Source: an uncultured Desulfovibrionaceae bacterium (GTDB lineage: Bacteria; Desulfobacterota; Desulfovibrionia; Desulfovibrionales; Desulfovibrionaceae). From it: DNA of 45,708 nucleotides. The position numbers and the translations under genes were made by a program. This document shows, in pieces, positions 7,660-17,226 of the stretch. The DNA lies in assembly GCA_944325195.1 (NCBI GenBank), contig CALUZB010000001.1, positions 1 to 45,708 on the forward strand, read 5' to 3'. The first letter of the stretch is position 1, and the number at the start of each line of letters is the position of its first letter. A model generated the notes under the pieces. That model made no database searches. It was given only the letters and a program-made list of their open reading frames with translations, and had not been told where the DNA came from.

Positions 7660-10600
7660 ATGGGAGGAATATTGAAAACATTCTTCCGCATTCTGCTTTG
7701 GACATTGCTTGTTGTTATTGTTCTGGGCGGCTTGTTCCTACTGTGCATTATGCTGGAACTGCCTCGCAGCACGGTTATTGCCGGCTCGGCTTTACTGCTG
7801 GCTTTGTTGCTGCTGATTGTGCTGGTGCGCCGTATCTTCAGCCGCCGTAGGCGTCGCCTGCAGATCCAGAAAATTGTGACCATAGATTCCGCCGGTATTC
7901 AGAGCAGTTCCACAAATCGTGTAATCGACAACCGCTGGAACCGGGCGGTGTCCATTATGCGGGAGTCTTACCTGGGGCGCTGGGGCAATCCCCTGTATGC
8001 CTTGCCCTGGTATATGATTATGGGCAAAACAGGGGCCGGAAAATCGTCGTCAGTGCGTCACTCCGGTTTGAATGCCATGCAAACCGATGTGGGCCCGGAA
8101 GACGGGGTGCAAAGCACAAGCAATTGTGACTGGCATTTTTTTCGGGAAGCCGTGATCATGGACACGGCCGGGCGTTATGCTGTTCCTTTAAATGAAACGG
8201 AAGACAGCTCTGAATGGCGCAAATTTCTGACCAGGCTGGCCCGTTACCGCCGCAAAGAGCCCCTCAACGGTCTGGTTATTGCCGTTCCGGCCGATACCCT
8301 GTATGGAGACGGTGAGCACCTTTTGCCGGAAGCACGTTGCCTGCGCCGGCGCATTGACGAGATAATGCGCATCTTAGGTGCAAAATTCCCGGTTTATCTG
8401 ATGGTCACCAAGCTGGATTTGCTCAGTGGAATGGGTCAGTTACTGGAAACGCTTCCGGAAAATGCCAAAAAACAGAGTGTGGGAATTGTGCTGGAGGCAG
8501 CGGAAAAAAAGACTCTTTTGCCGGTAAATGTTCGGATCAACAATGCGCTGAAAGCCATGACCGAACGCCTGAAGAATTTCTGTTTATATTCCGACAACCA
8601 AACGGGGGCAAGTAGCGGGGATGCTCCTTCTCCCTATCGTATATTGGCCTGGGAAGAGTTCCGGGCCATGATGCCGGCTCTGCGCGCTTATGCCGAGGAA
8701 CTTTTCGCGCAAAATCCTTACCAGGAGACCCCTTTACTCCGCGGTATTTTCTTCTCCAGTGCTTTGCGTGATCATCAGAAGGAAAGCCGGGCTTTCCCCG
8801 GGCTGGGAAGTCTGGCCCGTCGGATTTTAAATATCCGGGAAAGCGTGGGCGGAGTTTTCCTGCATGACTTTTTTGGGCGTGTTCTTCCCGCAGATCGTTG
8901 CCTGCACCGTCCGATAAGCGAGTATCTTCGCTGGCGTTCTTCAGTGCAGGCCGTTGCTTATGGGGTAATGTTGTTGGTGACTTTCGGACTGAGCATATTA
9001 TTTTACCTTTCTTATCAGCACAATGTCAGCCTGCTGCACCGCATGAGCCATTCGGAGAATTCGTTTGTGGGCGGCGGTACAGCCCGTCGTCTGCTGGATT
9101 TTGAGCGGAAATTTCGCGACGAAACACAGCTTGAAAAGGAAATCGGCAGTGGATTCCTTCCCGACATGGGCTTCAATCATGCCACTCTGGCTTTTTATGC
9201 TTACTCTGATGCACTTTGCGAGTCTTTTTTGGATGAGGTGTTTAAAAGGGCGCTGGCCAATCTTGATGAAAAGCGCAGTCATCTTACTGATAACACTGAC
9301 GACAAAGAGTTCTTTATCCTGATCTCCGACATTGTCTGGCGCTATGACCTCTTGAACGCAGTGCAGAACGGTGAAAACTTTGAACAGTTGCTGCAAATTC
9401 CTGCCATGCCTCAAGGTATTTTGCAGGCTTTGGGGCTTGGCGATGCGCCGCAGCTTGCCCCGGCCACAGCCTACAGTGTTGCCCGGAGCATCTATTCAAT
9501 TCGCGATGAAACGGAGCGGGAACAGTATCTTCGCACCATGCGCGCGGCACTGTCACAAATGCCCAGAATAAAATCCCATTCATTGCAATGGATTGTGCAC
9601 CGCGCGGGAATGCTTTCCACCCTTTCCCCCATACGAGGAGAGGCTTTTTGGAGTGGAGCCCGTAAAGGCTTTATGCACGAAGTAACGCTTGATCCGGTTT
9701 ATACAAAAGAAGGGCTGGCAGTTACTTTGGATTATTTAAACAACTTAAATCTGATCTTGGACGATGAAGGTTTGAAACCCTCCACAGAGGAATTTATGCG
9801 CTGGTATGCGACAAATTATCAGCAGGCCTGGTTGGATTTCTCCCTTGCATTTGCGGAAAAGTCCTTTGCTTTGGCTGATTTGCCGTCCAGAGGCGAGCTG
9901 ATTTCCCTGATAAGCTCAGACCATAACCCCTACTTTATACTTCTGTTACGCATGGATGAAGAGTTGCAGGCGGTACGTCCATATCTCAATCCTGTGCCGC
10001 CTTGGCTGGATGACCTGTCAGTTTTTGCGCAGTCTTTACGCTTCATCACCCGGGTCAGCCCTGAAAATGAAAAACCCACGTTTGTGCAGCGACTCAAGAA
10101 CAGCGCGCAGGATATTTACAGCGAGCTTAATGATGCCGTGGACGCCGACGCACGTGCCCGCGACATGAAAGCCCAGTTGTTGACCAAAGACATTCAGGCC
10201 TACCTTCAATCTCTGCAGAACCTGAACAGTTTCACAATCAGTGACGATCAGGCCTTCAGCGCGGTTAAAAGGGCCATGCCCAATGAAAACAATCCCGGAG
10301 CGCAGGACGCCCCTCTTACCCTTGCCATTACCGCTACAGACACTATGAACGCGCGGCTTAACCCCGCTTATGAGCAGAATTCGCCGGTGTATGTTTTAAG
10401 CAACGGTCCAATGAACTTTTTCATGCAACGCCTGATGAACGGGGCCTCATGCCATATTCAGGCAATGTGGGAAGGCGATGTGCTGGCCAAAGCCGGCAGG
10501 CTGGCCCCATCTCAGCTTCAGCAGGCCTTGTTCGCCGAGCAGGGCGGCATTGTGCGCAATTTCGCTGATAATACTCTGGCCTACTTCCTTAATCGCACCC

Positions 10601-11145
10601 TGAACGGCTACGAGCCTGAAAAGTTAGATGGACACCCGATACCGTTTACTAAAGATTTTCTGGCGTTTCTCAATTCAGGTTTGAGCAGTTATCAGCCGGT
10701 TCGCGACGAATATGGGGTGACCATTTCCGCACTTCCGGCCGATGTGAATGAGGGGGCGGCGGAAATGCCCTACGCGGTAGAGTTGTCATTGCATTGCGCC
10801 AGAGAAAGTCAGAGTCTGATTAACTATAACAGCCCGGCTTCAGCCCTGTTTACTTGGCGGCACGATGTTTGCGGCGACACCAATTTGTCTGTCCGTTTTA
10901 AGAGTGTCAGTTTGGATGTGCTTTACCCTGGAGAAAACGGCTTCCTCAACTTCTTAAATGATTTTCAGTATGGTTCAAGGACTTTCAAGGCTGAAGATTT
11001 CCCCGCCCAGGCCGCGATTTTGGACAAGCTTGGCGTAAGCGATATTACCTTGCGCTATCGCATAACCGGTGCGGAAGAGCTGTTGAGCAGTCACCGCTTC
11101 ACCCCCGGAGTGCTGCCCTTTATTGCCGTAGATTGCAAACAGTAA
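7660..11145 (+). CDS. tssM: T6SS inner-membrane protein TssM (IcmF family)
   Basis: The 1161-residue protein has two N-terminal transmembrane segments (about residues 9-31 and 38-58), then a cytoplasmic NTPase domain with Walker A GKTGAGKS (122-129) and Walker B-like VIMDTAGR (165-172). A third transmembrane segment follows (about 430-452, YGVMLLVTFGLSILFYLSY), then a large periplasmic region ending in the beta-rich domain that binds TssJ. Length and layout match IcmF/TssM. With TssL and TssJ it forms the trans-envelope channel. The intact Walker A suggests that NTP binding is retained; in several species it is not required. Confidence 0.96.
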   Translation: MGGILKTFFRILLWTLLVVIVLGGLFLLCIMLELPRSTVIAGSALLLALLLLIVLVRRIFSRRRRRLQIQKIVTIDSAGIQSSSTNRVIDNRWNRAVSIMRESYLGRWGNPLYALPWYMIMGKTGAGKSSSVRHSGLNAMQTDVGPEDGVQSTSNCDWHFFREAVIMDTAGRYAVPLNETEDSSEWRKFLTRLARYRRKEPLNGLVIAVPADTLYGDGEHLLPEARCLRRRIDEIMRILGAKFPVYLMVTKLDLLSGMGQLLETLPENAKKQSVGIVLEAAEKKTLLPVNVRINNALKAMTERLKNFCLYSDNQTGASSGDAPSPYRILAWEEFRAMMPALRAYAEELFAQNPYQETPLLRGIFFSSALRDHQKESRAFPGLGSLARRILNIRESVGGVFLHDFFGRVLPADRCLHRPISEYLRWRSSVQAVAYGVMLLVTFGLSILFYLSYQHNVSLLHRMSHSENSFVGGGTARRLLDFERKFRDETQLEKEIGSGFLPDMGFNHATLAFYAYSDALCESFLDEVFKRALANLDEKRSHLTDNTDDKEFFILISDIVWRYDLLNAVQNGENFEQLLQIPAMPQGILQALGLGDAPQLAPATAYSVARSIYSIRDETEREQYLRTMRAALSQMPRIKSHSLQWIVHRAGMLSTLSPIRGEAFWSGARKGFMHEVTLDPVYTKEGLAVTLDYLNNLNLILDDEGLKPSTEEFMRWYATNYQQAWLDFSLAFAEKSFALADLPSRGELISLISSDHNPYFILLLRMDEELQAVRPYLNPVPPWLDDLSVFAQSLRFITRVSPENEKPTFVQRLKNSAQDIYSELNDAVDADARARDMKAQLLTKDIQAYLQSLQNLNSFTISDDQAFSAVKRAMPNENNPGAQDAPLTLAITATDTMNARLNPAYEQNSPVYVLSNGPMNFFMQRLMNGASCHIQAMWEGDVLAKAGRLAPSQLQQALFAEQGGIVRNFADNTLAYFLNRTLNGYEPEKLDGHPIPFTKDFLAFLNSGLSSYQPVRDEYGVTISALPADVNEGAAEMPYAVELSLHCARESQSLINYNSPASALFTWRHDVCGDTNLSVRFKSVSLDVLYPGENGFLNFLNDFQYGSRTFKAEDFPAQAAILDKLGVSDITLRYRITGAEELLSSHRFTPGVLPFIAVDCKQ

Positions 11146-11153
11146 AGGCGTAT

Positions 11154-11573
11154 ATGCAGAATCTTACCCTTCTTGAACGTATCGGCATGCTGGAAAATAA
11201 GCGTGATGGGCTTACTGACAGGCAACAGCTGGAGCGTTCTCTGGTGCGTCACCTGACTTCTTTGCTTAATACCCGGCGAGGGAGCGTTCCCATTGCTCCA
11301 GATTACGGCATTGCCGATGTTACCGACCTGGGGCGAAGCTTCACCGAAGAAAGCATTACTGAATTCAAGAAAGAGCTGGAACGGATCATTATGCACTATG
11401 AACCCCGCCTTTCCCGCGTGCGTGTTGAATATACGCCGCGACCCGACGTGCCTCTGTCAGCAGTGTTTGCAATTGAGGCGGCCATCAGCACAGAGTATGG
11501 AGAACAGACTCTGCAGTTTGAAACAATGCTGGATGCAACGGGAATGGTTCGTTTAAAAGGAGGATCAGCCTGA
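11154..11573 (+). CDS. tssE: T6SS baseplate protein TssE (gp25-like)
   Basis: The 139-residue protein belongs to the phage T4 gp25-like family. RSLVRHLTSLLNTRRGSVPIAPDYGIADVTDL is the conserved core, and EFKKELERIIMHYEPRLSRVRVE follows as expected. TssE helps to nucleate sheath assembly on the baseplate. The ATG at 11154 follows an AAGG motif eight bases after the tssM stop; a TTG at 11133 would overlap tssM and is less likely. The stop codon directly abuts the tssF start, indicating translational coupling. Confidence 0.94.
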   Translation: MQNLTLLERIGMLENKRDGLTDRQQLERSLVRHLTSLLNTRRGSVPIAPDYGIADVTDLGRSFTEESITEFKKELERIIMHYEPRLSRVRVEYTPRPDVPLSAVFAIEAAISTEYGEQTLQFETMLDATGMVRLKGGSA

Positions 11574-13292
11574 ATGGACACCGCATGGTATTATCAAAAA
11601 GAACTGGAGCGGCTGAGAACCCTTGCAGCGGAATTTTCCCGGGCGCACCCGGCAGTGGCGCCGCTATTGGCCGGTCCTTCGTCCGATCCGGATGTGGAGC
11701 GCTTGTTGGAAGGGACGGCATACCTTACCGGCCAGTTGGCCCAAAAGCTTGATGAAAGCTATGATCGCATTGCTGAAAATCTCAGTTCAATTGTTCTGCC
11801 ACAACTGCTGCGCGACATTCCCAGTTGTACGATAATGCGTTTCACCCCAAAAACAGCGCTGAAATCTTCTTTGCTTATCCCCAAAGGAAGCCGTCTGGGT
11901 TCAGTTGAGGTTGACGGGGTTTCCTGTATTTTCAGCACAACTGCAGCCGTGGAGCTTGCCCCGATGCGTCTGACCAGCGTGGAACAAGATATAAGACCCG
12001 GCAAACAGCCCAGCCTGCGTCTGAATTTCTCCCTGAACGCTTCCAACGCTACTGCCGGGCTTACCCGTTTGCGTCTGCATCTTACCGGGCCGCGGGCCAG
12101 TGCCGCGCACAGACTGTACGCATTGCTGTTTTATACCGCTGCAATCAGGCTGGAAGTCGGGGCTCTGAAATTGCGTTTGCCGGCGGCCGCGCTTCAGCCG
12201 GCCGGTTTTCTTCCGGAAGAAGGGCTGTTCCCTTATCCACCCACTGCTTGGGAAGGTTACCGGTTGTTGCAGGAGTATTATGTATTCCCGGAAAAGTTCT
12301 TTTTTATGGACATCATGTTGCCGGATAACGGCCTTGCGTCAGGGAGTGCCCAATCGCTGGTTTGCACTTTTGAGTTGGAGAGCAAACTGCCGGAGAATTT
12401 TCCGACGTTTTCCCCCGAAGATTTCGCTTTGTTTGCAACCCCGGCCGTCAACCTTTTTCCCTTTGAAACGGTTCCAATCAAAGCTGACCATAAAAGGGAA
12501 AGCTATCTGGTGCGCGCCAATGCAACAAGCGACGCCGCCTATGTCCCCTACCAGATTGAGAGTGTAACTGCAGTAGGCCCGTCCGGTGAAGAACAACCAT
12601 ATTCGCCTCTGCTGTCCATGCCTCACGACCCTATGTCCCCCTCATATACGGTGCATTGCCCTAAAAATGCCGATGGGCGGCGGGAAATGCGCCTGTTCCC
12701 TATATATCCGCCTAGTGGAGCGGTACCGGAGACAGCGGTGCTTTCCTTGAATGTGCTTTACAGCAATGGAGATTTGCCTGCTCGCCTGAATATCGGCGAT
12801 GTGAAGATGCCTCTTTCAACTTCTCCGTCCCTGGCAGGGTTTGTAAACCTTACTCCGCCCACAAAGCCGGCGCAAGCCGTAGCGGACGGCAACACTCTTT
12901 GGTCTATGCTTGCCCACCTGCATTTAAACTATCTGCCTTTGGCCGATGCCAGGACTCTGAAAGCACTGTTGTTCACCTATCTTCCGCCCAAAGCAGATGC
13001 CCTGTATGCCAATGCGAATGAACGCCGTATTGAGTCCATACTTTCGGTAAATTCAAAAGCAACCGATTTTTTGTGGAAAGGGCGTCCTATCCGGGGCTTT
13101 GACCTTGCTCTTGTCCTTGATGCGGCCGGCTTCAGCAATGCGGGTGATATGAGCCTGTTCGGCATGGTAGTGGCAAAATTTCTCCATGAATATTCCCCTA
13201 TCAACAGTTTCCTGAGGGTTACAGTGGCAGACTCTTTAAATCAGAGGTCATTTCAATGGCTCAAGCACCAGCAAAGTCCATCCCGCCTGTAA
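11574..13292 (+). CDS. tssF: T6SS baseplate protein TssF
   Basis: The 572-residue protein starts with the TssF pattern YYQKELERLRTLAAEFSRAHPAVAPLLAGPSSDPDVERLLEG, in which the SDPDVERLLEG block is diagnostic. Later conserved points include PFETVPIKADHKRESYLVR. TssF with TssG forms the core of each baseplate wedge. GGAGG lies upstream inside the end of tssE, and the gene overlaps tssG by 37 bases. Length is slightly short of the usual 580-620 but no domain appears to be missing. Confidence 0.95.
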   Translation: MDTAWYYQKELERLRTLAAEFSRAHPAVAPLLAGPSSDPDVERLLEGTAYLTGQLAQKLDESYDRIAENLSSIVLPQLLRDIPSCTIMRFTPKTALKSSLLIPKGSRLGSVEVDGVSCIFSTTAAVELAPMRLTSVEQDIRPGKQPSLRLNFSLNASNATAGLTRLRLHLTGPRASAAHRLYALLFYTAAIRLEVGALKLRLPAAALQPAGFLPEEGLFPYPPTAWEGYRLLQEYYVFPEKFFFMDIMLPDNGLASGSAQSLVCTFELESKLPENFPTFSPEDFALFATPAVNLFPFETVPIKADHKRESYLVRANATSDAAYVPYQIESVTAVGPSGEEQPYSPLLSMPHDPMSPSYTVHCPKNADGRREMRLFPIYPPSGAVPETAVLSLNVLYSNGDLPARLNIGDVKMPLSTSPSLAGFVNLTPPTKPAQAVADGNTLWSMLAHLHLNYLPLADARTLKALLFTYLPPKADALYANANERRIESILSVNSKATDFLWKGRPIRGFDLALVLDAAGFSNAGDMSLFGMVVAKFLHEYSPINSFLRVTVADSLNQRSFQWLKHQQSPSRL

Positions 13293-14341
13293 TCAAAGAG
13301 CTTTTAGAACATCCGCAACGGTTTACTTTTGCTCAGGTTGTACGCATTTTACGTTTATGGGCAGGCCCCCGGGATTCGGGTGAACTGGAGAGCTTTCTGA
13401 ACAACAATCTCAGATTCCGTCCGGCCTTAAGTCTGGCTTTTGCGGTTTCAGACGTTGCCGGATTGGATGTTGAGTTTTCGCGTTCAAGCAGGGAAGGAGA
13501 TTTGCCGTTTAACAAGGCGTTGATTACCGCAACCTTTTCAGGGTTGTATGGGCCTTCCACTCCCTTGCCGAAATTTTATACGGAACGACTGTTGGACGAA
13601 CAAGCGGAAGACGGCTCTGTCCGCCGTGATTTCCTTGATATTTTCAACAATCAGTTCTTCCTGTTGCACACACTCCTTTCTTCCTACATAGAACCGTTGC
13701 AGAAGCATTTATCAGGTTACGACCCCGATACCGGACGAATGCTTATGGCTCTGGCCAGTTTCGGAGACAGTTCTCTTTGTGGTCAGTTGCCGGACAGGCG
13801 AATCTTTATGCGCTACTCCGGCTTCTTCTTTCAGAAAATCCGTACCTCATCTGGTCTGCGTGCCATGCTTGCCGATGCCAGTGGCTGTGCGGCAATCCGT
13901 ATTAACTGCAATGAACTTCGATTGGCCGTAATTCCCGCTGCTCAGCGTTTGCGGCTTGGTGCTTCTTGCGCGAGCTTGGGCGATGATGCCGTGCTGGGTG
14001 ATGCCGTCCCCTGCTATGAAGGGAAAATCAGCATTGAATTCAATGAGTTGACGGAAGAAACATTCCGACGGTTGTTGCCCGGTTCTCTGACTGCCGATAT
14101 TTTGCATTCGCTTATCAGAAACTATTGCAGGCAACCGTTGGAATATTCCGTCACTGTCCGGTTATTGCCGGGAGAGGTCCAAGCTCTTTGCCTGGGTGGT
14201 AATTCTTCCGGGCGTTTTGCTTTTCTTGGGCTTGATTGCTGGCTTGGCGTCGGCGGGCTCGATCCAGCCACTCCTCTGCCCTCAGTACAGGCAGATTTTA
14301 TGGGTGGATTCCGTAATAATAACGATTATGTGGCCATATAA
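13256..14341 (+). CDS. tssG: T6SS baseplate protein TssG
   Basis: The 361-residue product shows TssG features: an N-terminal segment LLEHPQRFTFAQVVRILRLW, followed by the strand FRPALSLAFAVSDVAGLD and the block ATFSGLYGPSTPLPKFYTERLLDE. Its start overlaps the last 37 bases of tssF. ATG 13256 is chosen because AGAGG lies eight bases upstream. TssG pairs with TssF to build the wedge that docks on the VgrG spike. It is the last gene of the tssJ-tssG run before a 61-base gap. Confidence 0.94.
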   Translation: MAQAPAKSIPPVIKELLEHPQRFTFAQVVRILRLWAGPRDSGELESFLNNNLRFRPALSLAFAVSDVAGLDVEFSRSSREGDLPFNKALITATFSGLYGPSTPLPKFYTERLLDEQAEDGSVRRDFLDIFNNQFFLLHTLLSSYIEPLQKHLSGYDPDTGRMLMALASFGDSSLCGQLPDRRIFMRYSGFFFQKIRTSSGLRAMLADASGCAAIRINCNELRLAVIPAAQRLRLGASCASLGDDAVLGDAVPCYEGKISIEFNELTEETFRRLLPGSLTADILHSLIRNYCRQPLEYSVTVRLLPGEVQALCLGGNSSGRFAFLGLDCWLGVGGLDPATPLPSVQADFMGGFRNNNDYVAI

Positions 14342-14402
14342 GAACACAGTTGCGTGGATTATTATTATCTGCTAGTTTAAATAACATAATCAGGAGCATT
14401 TT

Positions 14403-16067
14403 ATGCCTGTAAACTGGCAATTTTCTTCTGCACTCACAAATGGTTCACCCTGTCGGGTGCTTGCTTTTAATGCTGAAGACGATATTTTGCACGGTTACGC
14501 CTTTGATATTCTGATTCGGGTGGGCGGCGTATCCGCCCGGGAAGCTCCGGGATTTCTGGCCGACATGATTCGTACCCCGCTGGTTGCCATGACCGGGAAA
14601 ACTGCTGCGGGTACAGAGTTTTCCTGGAGCGGTATGGCGGCTTCCGTGTCGTATCTGTTCAGTGATGAGAACAATTCCGTTTTCCGGGTGATGCTGCGCC
14701 CACGCTTTTACCGACTATGGCTTAATGCCCATTCCCGTATTTTTCTGCACATGCCCCTGCCGCAGATCCTCTCCAAGGTTTTAAAAGAGGAAGGCTTTAC
14801 CTCTGGAAGCGACTTTGAAAACAGTCTTAAGGGAGAATATCCCAGCCGGCCATATACCTGCCAGTATAATGAGAGTTCCGCCGCTTTTCTGTTGCGGCAT
14901 CTTGAGCGGGCGGGCGGATATGCTTTTGTTCGTCAGACGGCTGACGGTGATGTGCTGGTTCTGGCCGACGCCGGGCTGCAGCCCGAAGCGCTCCCTGTGC
15001 GGGATAATCTTGATTGGAGTGAAGACCACGCCGACGAAACGGTTTTTTCTCTCAGTCGAACCAAAGATGCCGCGCCTACAAAAGTTACTTTGAGGGATTA
15101 CAGTACCGAACAGCCCGGCATGACCCGGAAATCGCTTGGCGATCCTCAGCAACTGTACGGGGGAGGAGAAGTGAACCTGTATGCCGGCTGTTATTTCTAC
15201 GGCGAGGTGGACGCAGCCACCCAAGATTTTATTGTGGAGAAAGCCAACGCAGCAGCCGACAACCTGGCCAAGATCCATGTACGACGGCTTATTTCCCGGA
15301 GCAACCGTGCGGAGGGCGAAAGTTCCATTCCTTGGCTGCGTGCCGGGTATGCCGTAACCATCGGGCAAGAGGATTTTCAAATAATTTCGGTGCGCCACAC
15401 CTGCACTCTGGCCGGTGATGAAATTGAAGAAAGAATTGTGCGCCGGGCCCGACAGGCCGGGTTTGTGCCCGGTACGGCCCAGGGTTACCGTAATTCTTTT
15501 GTCTGCCACCCGCTTGAATTGTGCCCCTATGCCCCGGAATGCGCAACGCCCCGCCCCTTCATGCCGGGCCTGCTCCACGCCCAGGTGGATGCATCGGGCG
15601 ATGGGAAATATGCCGAGCTTGACCAGCATGGGCGTTATAAGGTCATGTTCTTTTTCCCGGAAAAAGTCATTCATACCGACGCGGATGACCCGGCCGAAGG
15701 CAACCGCTCCATTCCCTTGCGTATGGCGCAGCCGCATGTGGGAGAATCTTCCGGAATTCATTTTCCTTTGCTTAAAGGCGCAGAAGTGCTGGTGGCCTTT
15801 ACAGACGGCGATCCTGATCGCCCGGTAATCATTAGCGCCATGCCCAACCCTGAACATCCCAGCGTGGTGTTGGACGAAAATCAGCAATCTAATATGATTC
15901 AGACCCCGGGCGGGCATAAACTCAACTTTAACGATACTGAGGGCGAGGAGAATATAACCATGGCCACCCCGGGCGGACACAGTGTCGTGTTGCATGATGA
16001 ACCCGGCAAGCGGGAAATTTGTTTGCGCTCGCCTTGCGGCGGTTATATCAGACTTAGAGAAAAATAA
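14403..16067 (+). CDS. vgrG: T6SS spike protein VgrG (TssI)
   Basis: The 554-residue protein has the gp27-like N-terminal region (including LNAHSRIFLHMPLPQILSKVL, CQYNESSAAFLLRHLERAGGYAF) and a gp5-like OB/needle region (HAQVDASGDGKYAELDQHGRYKVMFFF, SIPLRMAQPHVGESSGIHFPLLKG, GDPDRPVIISAMPN). It ends shortly after the beta-helical needle with GGYIRLREK, so it carries no fused effector domain. Cargo must therefore bind as separate proteins. AGGAG lies upstream of the start. The genes that follow, up to the PAAR-like gene at 23805, are presumably its cargo, adaptors or tip. Confidence 0.96.
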   Translation: MPVNWQFSSALTNGSPCRVLAFNAEDDILHGYAFDILIRVGGVSAREAPGFLADMIRTPLVAMTGKTAAGTEFSWSGMAASVSYLFSDENNSVFRVMLRPRFYRLWLNAHSRIFLHMPLPQILSKVLKEEGFTSGSDFENSLKGEYPSRPYTCQYNESSAAFLLRHLERAGGYAFVRQTADGDVLVLADAGLQPEALPVRDNLDWSEDHADETVFSLSRTKDAAPTKVTLRDYSTEQPGMTRKSLGDPQQLYGGGEVNLYAGCYFYGEVDAATQDFIVEKANAAADNLAKIHVRRLISRSNRAEGESSIPWLRAGYAVTIGQEDFQIISVRHTCTLAGDEIEERIVRRARQAGFVPGTAQGYRNSFVCHPLELCPYAPECATPRPFMPGLLHAQVDASGDGKYAELDQHGRYKVMFFFPEKVIHTDADDPAEGNRSIPLRMAQPHVGESSGIHFPLLKGAEVLVAFTDGDPDRPVIISAMPNPEHPSVVLDENQQSNMIQTPGGHKLNFNDTEGEENITMATPGGHSVVLHDEPGKREICLRSPCGGYIRLREK

Positions 16068-16090
16068 GCAGAGCGGAGAATTATCCCCCA

Positions 16091-17005
16091 ATGAGCGAAA
16101 ATGGAATGCTGATAGCTTTGGAAAACCGTCTCCAGACTTTGGAAATGCAGAATCAGATGTTGCTGGAAAGGGTTGAGACCCTGGAGCAGCAGGGCCAGGA
16201 ACTGCAAACAAAAGTGGAGACACTGGAGCAGCAGAACCAGGACCTGCAAACGAAAGTGGATGCTATGGAGCAGAATAATTCAAATAACAACAACGACGAA
16301 GAAGATTCGCAAACTCCTACTCTGGAAGACCGGGTGTCCGCGCTGGAAGAGGACAAAGCCGCAGCTAATGCTGAGGATTTCTGGGAGTTGAACAATAACA
16401 GTGCGCATGGGGGAACCCGCGCTACATTTGAAATGTTCGCGTCCGCCAAGGCGGAGGTTGTCCTCGGGGCGGCGGCTTCTATTTTTGGCGGTGAAAATTT
16501 TTCATTGACCGCAGGTTCTGAGCAGAATGTGAACTTATTAAATACCATTAGTTTTCTGCTTGGTTGGGATATTTCCGGGTACCTGGGGAGCGAAATGGCT
16601 GTTGGAACTGCCAAAACAGAGGCTCGGGCCGCGGAGACCCGTCTGAATACAATGGAGACAAAGATCAGTGCCAATGCCACCAAAATCGGCACGTTGGAGA
16701 CCAAGGTGAGTGCGCAAGAAACCTCTATCGATGGGCTGCGCAGTGATGTTAACGCCTCAAAGTCAGATATAACCGCTCAGGCCAATCGTATTCAGGCCAT
16801 GGAGACACTGTGCACCGCAGAGAAGATGCAGGCCATTGCCAGCAATACGGAAGCTCTTGCCAACTCGATTAAAGCAGTGGCGAGTTCGGTAAGATCGGTG
16901 GCAGTCGAAACGGAATCGCTTGGCTCAAAAACGGCAATGAATGGAGTGAGCACCGCTTTGGGCTCTGTGACCACAGAATTGGCCGGTCTGAAGTCCATTG
17001 TTTAA
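16091..17005 (+). CDS. Coiled-coil protein of unknown function, T6SS-linked, paralogue of the next gene
   Basis: I do not recognise this 304-residue family. The N-terminus is a heptad-type coiled coil (about residues 10-62) containing two tandem 14-residue repeats (VETLEQQGQELQTK-like). An Asn/Asp/Glu-rich linker follows (about 63-80), then a Gly/Ala-rich core with one hydrophobic stretch (NLLNTISFLLGWDISGYLGS, about 150-169). The rest is Ala/Ser/Thr-rich helix to the end. The core motif ARAAETRL recurs in the product of 17227, as do a preceding FW, a G-G-[ED]-N-[FL] segment and a similar C-terminal end. No signal peptide is visible. It starts 24 bases after vgrG and upstream of the DUF2169 gene, so a role as VgrG-linked cargo, adaptor or fibre is plausible but unproven. 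Confidence 0.75.
   Translation: MSENGMLIALENRLQTLEMQNQMLLERVETLEQQGQELQTKVETLEQQNQDLQTKVDAMEQNNSNNNNDEEDSQTPTLEDRVSALEEDKAAANAEDFWELNNNSAHGGTRATFEMFASAKAEVVLGAAASIFGGENFSLTAGSEQNVNLLNTISFLLGWDISGYLGSEMAVGTAKTEARAAETRLNTMETKISANATKIGTLETKVSAQETSIDGLRSDVNASKSDITAQANRIQAMETLCTAEKMQAIASNTEALANSIKAVASSVRSVAVETESLGSKTAMNGVSTALGSVTTELAGLKSIV
16172..16255 (+). repeat. Tandem 42-base repeat within the coiled-coil gene
   Basis: Two consecutive 42-base units (16172-16213 and 16214-16255) encode VETLEQQGQELQTK and VETLEQQNQDLQTK, followed by a partial third unit (VDAMEQ). Each unit is exactly two heptads, so changes in copy number would lengthen the coiled coil without shifting the frame. Confidence 0.85.
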
Positions 17006-17189
17006 GTAGTGTGGTTAGGTTTGTGGGAGAAATTCCGTAAAGGTTTGTTGAGACGAACCCGGGCAACAGGCTTAAAACAGGTATTTTGAAGAACTATGGA
17101 TTCAAAGCTTCGTGGGAAGATAGTCCATGCTGGCCGTTCGCACGAGGGGTTCTCTTGTTGTTTGAGCCGGTTTTAGAACGTAGTAAAAC

Positions 17190-17212
17190 GTCATATCAAC
17201 TGTATATATGAC
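17190..17212. repeat. Inverted repeat before the second coiled-coil paralogue
   Basis: GTCATAT and ATATGAC face each other across nine bases, ending 14 bases before the ATG at 17227. The 221-base gap holding it (17006-17226) otherwise shows nothing recognisable. It could be an operator or a small mRNA hairpin around the translation start. Confidence 0.35.
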
Positions 17213-17226
17213 TAAATGAGAAGCTC

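Noticed and set aside
14355..14390. Promoter before vgrG (TTGCGT-17-TAGTTT)
   Set aside because: The -10 box matches only three of six positions; too weak to annotate.
14781..16223. A 480-codon minus-strand ORF opposite vgrG
   Set aside because: It is a shadow of vgrG caused by codon bias; the translated sequence has no family features and no ribosome binding site.
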